From: an uncultured Verrucomicrobiota bacterium
GTDB taxonomy: Bacteria > Verrucomicrobiota > Kiritimatiellia > RFP12 > UBA3636
DNA: 7,817 nucleotides
NCBI GenBank assembly: GCA_946612175.1
Contig: CAMOEO010000138.1
Coordinates: 1 to 7,817, forward strand
Reading direction: 5' to 3'
Below the pieces are notes generated by a model. That model saw nothing but the letters and a program-made list of their open reading frames with translations, was not told where the DNA came from and searched no databases. This document shows, piece after piece, positions 5,309 through 7,817 of this stretch; positions within the stretch are counted from its first letter, which is position 1; the number at the start of each line of letters is the position of its first letter. The position numbers were made by a program, and so were the translations under genes.

Positions 5309-6837
5309 AGCTCGACTTCGCGCGCAACGCCCGGCGCAACATGCTCGCCTCCGCCGTGAACAACGGCGTGAAGACGGTGATCCCGTTCGTCAACCGGACG
5401 CTCTTCCTGTGGCTGCTCGGGCCCGCCTACCTCGGCCTCAACGGTCTCTTCGGCTCCGTGCTCGGCGTCCTCTCGCTCGCCGAGCTCGGCTTCAGCACCG
5501 CGATCGTGAGCTCGATGTACAAGCCCATCGCGGAGGACGACGAGGAGCTCGTCTGCGCCTACCTGGGCTTCTACCGGACCGTCTACCGCTGGATCGGCAC
5601 CGCGGTGCTGTGCATCGGGCTGTGCCTGCTGCCGTTCCTGCGGCACCTCGTCCACGGCGCCGTCCCGCCGGACGTCGACCTGCACGTCCTCTACCTCGTG
5701 CACCTCGCCAACTCGGCGCTGAGCTACTTCGTCTTCGCCTACCGCGGGCCCGTCCTGAGCGCCTACCAGCGCGGCGACGTCGCGATGAACGTCCGGACGG
5801 TCCTCGCGCTGGCGCAGTTCGCCGCGGTCGTGCTCGTGCTGGTCCTGACCCGCAGCTACTACCTCTACGTCGGCACGACCGTGCTCTTCACGGCGCTCAC
5901 GAACGTCGCGATCATGGTGCAGTCCAAGCGGCTCTTCCCGAAAATCGGCCCGCGCGGCGCGCTCGCGCCCGAGAAGCGGCGGCAGGTCGTCGCGGACGTG
6001 CGCCACATCTTCATGCACAAGGTCGGCGGCGTGATCTCCTACCAGACCGACAACCTCGTCGTCTCGGCGTTCCTCGGCCTCGTCGCCGTCGCGGCCTACG
6101 GCAACTACTACTACGTCGTCACCGCCGTGGCGGGGTTCGTCGCCACCGTCTACAACGCGATGACGGGCGGCTTCGGCAACCGCATCCACACCGAATCGAA
6201 GGAGGCGAACTTCCGCACCTTCCTCAAGGCGCTGCGGCTCTCGCTCGTCGCGATCCTGTGGTGCTCGGCGATGATGACCGCGCTCTACCAGCCGTTCATC
6301 GCGGTGTGGACGAAGGGCAACCCCGACCTCGCGCGGCACTTCGCGACGCCGCTGCTGATGGTCGTCTACTTCTACGTGAACCAGGCGCGGCAGATGCTGC
6401 TCACGTTCAAGACGGCGGCCGCGCTCTGGCGCCCCGACCGCTGGAAGCCGCTCGTGGGCGGCGCGGCGAACCTCGCGATGAACGTCGCCTTCGTGATCCT
6501 GCTGCCGGACGAGTGGAAGCTCGACGGCGTCATCCTCTCGACCATCCTCTCCTACGTCCTCATCCAGATCCCGTGGGAGTCGCGCGTGCTCTTCACGCGC
6601 TTCTTCGGCCCGGCCGAGGCGCGCGCCTACTGGGGCCGGCAGGCGCGCTTCGCGGCGCTCGCGGTCGCGCTCTGCGCCGCCACGTGGGGCTGCGCGCGGC
6701 TCGTCCCGCTCTCGGGCTTCGCCGGCCTCCTCGCCAAGGCCGCCGCCGCCGCCGCCTTCTCCGGCGCGGCCGTCCTCGCCCTCTTCCGCCGCGACCTCGC
6801 CGCGGCATTCCGATCCCGGAAAGGACGCACCGCATGA
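5305..6837 (+). CDS. Wzx-type polysaccharide flippase (MOP/MVF superfamily)
   Basis: Inner-membrane transporter expected to flip undecaprenyl-linked repeat units from cytoplasm to periplasm. The 510-residue protein consists almost entirely of hydrophobic segments, compatible with 12-14 spans. N-terminal features are typical of the polysaccharide biosynthesis protein family: basic NARRNM, then RTLFLWLLGPAYLGLNGLF, LSLAELGFSTAI and MYKPIAEDDEE (about 72-82). A central SYQTDNLVVSAFLG (about 249-262) corresponds to the family's 'D-x-x-(V/I)' span. YQPFIAVWTKG lies in the second half. A GGAGG at 5289-5293 lies 11 bases before the ATG, and the start overlaps the GT25 stop (ATGA). Placed with glycosyltransferases and a Wzy-like gene, it points to a Wzx/Wzy-dependent pathway. 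The substrate cannot be deduced. Confidence 0.9.
   Translation: MKLDFARNARRNMLASAVNNGVKTVIPFVNRTLFLWLLGPAYLGLNGLFGSVLGVLSLAELGFSTAIVSSMYKPIAEDDEELVCAYLGFYRTVYRWIGTAVLCIGLCLLPFLRHLVHGAVPPDVDLHVLYLVHLANSALSYFVFAYRGPVLSAYQRGDVAMNVRTVLALAQFAAVVLVLVLTRSYYLYVGTTVLFTALTNVAIMVQSKRLFPKIGPRGALAPEKRRQVVADVRHIFMHKVGGVISYQTDNLVVSAFLGLVAVAAYGNYYYVVTAVAGFVATVYNAMTGGFGNRIHTESKEANFRTFLKALRLSLVAILWCSAMMTALYQPFIAVWTKGNPDLARHFATPLLMVVYFYVNQARQMLLTFKTAAALWRPDRWKPLVGGAANLAMNVAFVILLPDEWKLDGVILSTILSYVLIQIPWESRVLFTRFFGPAEARAYWGRQARFAALAVALCAATWGCARLVPLSGFAGLLAKAAAAAAFSGAAVLALFRRDLAAAFRSRKGRTA
6821..6825 (+). promoter_or_regulatory. Ribosome binding site of the Stealth-family gene
   Basis: AAGGA lies 8 bases before the ATG at 6834, inside the end of the flippase gene. 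This supports the short start over any internal start and shows that initiation need not rely only on the ATGA overlap. Confidence 0.5.
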
Positions 6838-7817
6838 ACGAATCCTCCGACATCGACTTCGTCGTCACGTGGGTCGACGGCGCGGATCCGGCGTGGCTGG
6901 AGAGCCGGCGCCGGTTCCGTCCCGAGGGCGGCGGGGACGGCGAAAAGGGCGCGGGCGGCGCGAACGCCGCGTGCCGCTACCGCGACTTCGGGACGCTCCG
7001 GCACTGGTTCCGCGCGGTCGAGGCGTGCGCGCCGTGGGTGCGGAAGGTCTTCCTCGTCACGGCCGGGCAGAAGCCGGACTGGCTCGACGAATCCGCGCCG
7101 AAGCTGCGCCTCGTCGACCACCGCGACTTCATCCCCGCCGAGTGGCTCCCCACCTTCAACGCGCGGCCGATCGAGATGAACCTGCACCGCATCGGGGACC
7201 TCGCCGAGCGGTTCGTCTTCTTCAACGACGACATGTTCCTCCTTCGGCCCGTCGGCCCGGACTTCTTCTTCCGTCGCGGCCTGCCGCGCCTGCCGGCGGA
7301 CCTGGGCTACCCGCGGCGCGTCGGCTTCAACAACTCGAACCGCACGGTCTTCAACGACTACGCGCTGCTGCACCAGTGCCTCGACGTCCCCGCGCTCCTG
7401 CGCCGCCACGCCCGCAAGTGGATCGACCCGTTCCGGCTCGGCCCGGCGCGCGCCGCGCGGAACCTCGCGTGCCTGCTCGTGAACGGGACGCTCCCCGTGA
7501 AGGGGTGGGGGCACCTCTCCTTCCCGATGCTCAAGTCCACGCTCGCCGCGATCTGGGAGGCGCGGCCGGACGTCCTCGCGGCCACGTCGGCCCGCCGCTT
7601 CCGCACCGACGACCAGGTGAACCAGTGGGTCGTCCACGCCTGGAACCTCGCCACGGGCCGCTTCTCCCCGGTCCGCGGCCGCGGGCGCGGGACGCTCGTC
7701 GACCTCACGACCGCGAACCTCCCCGCGATCGAGGCCGCGATCGCCGGCCGCACCATCCCGCAGATCTGCGTGAACGACACCGACGGCAACGACGACCCGG
7801 AGCGCACCGGCGCCGCC
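6834..7817 (+). CDS. Stealth-family sugar-phosphate transferase (capsular polysaccharide phosphotransferase), 3' end cut by window
   Basis: Expected to transfer a sugar-1-phosphate from a nucleotide sugar, creating phosphodiester links in a capsule or similar glycan. Known relatives are meningococcal SacB, CpsY and the animal GlcNAc-1-phosphotransferase. All 328 visible codons are open. CR1 is IDFVVTWVDGADP (7-19). A Gly/Ala-rich spacer (about 32-46) follows. CR2 (about 48-140) runs from RYRDFGTLRHWF through HRDFIP, LPTFN and EMNLHRI to FVFFNDDMFL (NDD at 131-133). CR3 spans roughly 215-275, with His227 in GWGHLSFPM and FRTDDQVNQW (256-265). CR4 begins at ICVNDTD (311-317), so probably only a few tens of residues are missing beyond the window. 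The ATG overlaps the flippase stop (ATGA). No signal peptide is present, consistent with a cytoplasmic enzyme. Confidence 0.92.
   Translation, partial: MNESSDIDFVVTWVDGADPAWLESRRRFRPEGGGDGEKGAGGANAACRYRDFGTLRHWFRAVEACAPWVRKVFLVTAGQKPDWLDESAPKLRLVDHRDFIPAEWLPTFNARPIEMNLHRIGDLAERFVFFNDDMFLLRPVGPDFFFRRGLPRLPADLGYPRRVGFNNSNRTVFNDYALLHQCLDVPALLRRHARKWIDPFRLGPARAARNLACLLVNGTLPVKGWGHLSFPMLKSTLAAIWEARPDVLAATSARRFRTDDQVNQWVVHAWNLATGRFSPVRGRGRGTLVDLTTANLPAIEAAIAGRTIPQICVNDTDGNDDPERTGAA

Noticed and set aside
5254..6339. Long minus-strand open frame antisense to the flippase
   Set aside because: It is a charged, low-complexity Glu/Arg/Val-rich translation that mirrors codon bias of the membrane protein gene, with no start signal or motif.
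7082..7236. Possible fusion or frameshift in the Stealth gene around CR2
   Set aside because: The frame reads straight from CR1 through the NDD motif to CR3 with all conserved blocks in order, so the gene looks intact to the window end.

Overview
The window is GC-rich bacterial DNA. Hand counts of single 60-base lines in the polysaccharide genes gave 60-80% G+C, mostly above 70%. It reads as part of a surface-polysaccharide (capsule or O-antigen type) locus interrupted by a small foreign-looking cassette. An outer-membrane polysaccharide-export lipoprotein with a lipobox cysteine points to a Gram-negative cell envelope. The taxon cannot be fixed from the sequence. A high-GC member of the Verrucomicrobiota/Kiritimatiellota group would fit the gene mix, but that is a guess. 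No tRNA, rRNA, CRISPR array or recognisable transposase was seen.

Left block (1-2499, + strand): a probable C-terminal scrap of an upstream gene ends directly against a Wza-like SLBB export lipoprotein (71-1084), which overlaps by one base a Wzy/WaaL-type multi-span O-antigen ligase/polymerase (1084-2499). The last ~38 residues of that membrane protein look like read-through into the neighbouring cassette.

Middle block (about 2383-3480, - strand): three tightly coupled small genes in the order DUF3791 protein (3388-3170), DUF3990 ADP-ribosyltransferase-like protein (3173-2679), and an 88-residue helical protein (2678-2412). They have their own predicted extended -10 promoter (3480-3452), and sampled lines are only 55-63% G+C. 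A perfect 12-bp inverted repeat (2383-2408) lies just past their 3' end. This module resembles a toxin-antitoxin or defence-type cassette and is the most interesting part of the window.

Right block (3588-7817, + strand): a predicted promoter whose start point would fall on the ATG itself (leaderless mRNA) precedes four genes joined by 4-base ATGA overlaps. They encode a GT4-like glycosyltransferase with an EX7E motif, a GT25-family glycosyltransferase, a Wzx-type flippase, and a Stealth-family sugar-phosphate transferase that runs off the window end.

Together the right block would build a lipid-linked oligosaccharide (glycosyltransferases), add a sugar-1-phosphate to give a phosphodiester linkage (Stealth protein) and flip the product across the inner membrane (Wzx). 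The left block would polymerise or ligate it (Wzy/WaaL-like) and export it through the outer membrane (SLBB lipoprotein). The middle cassette has no obvious role in this pathway and probably arrived by insertion.
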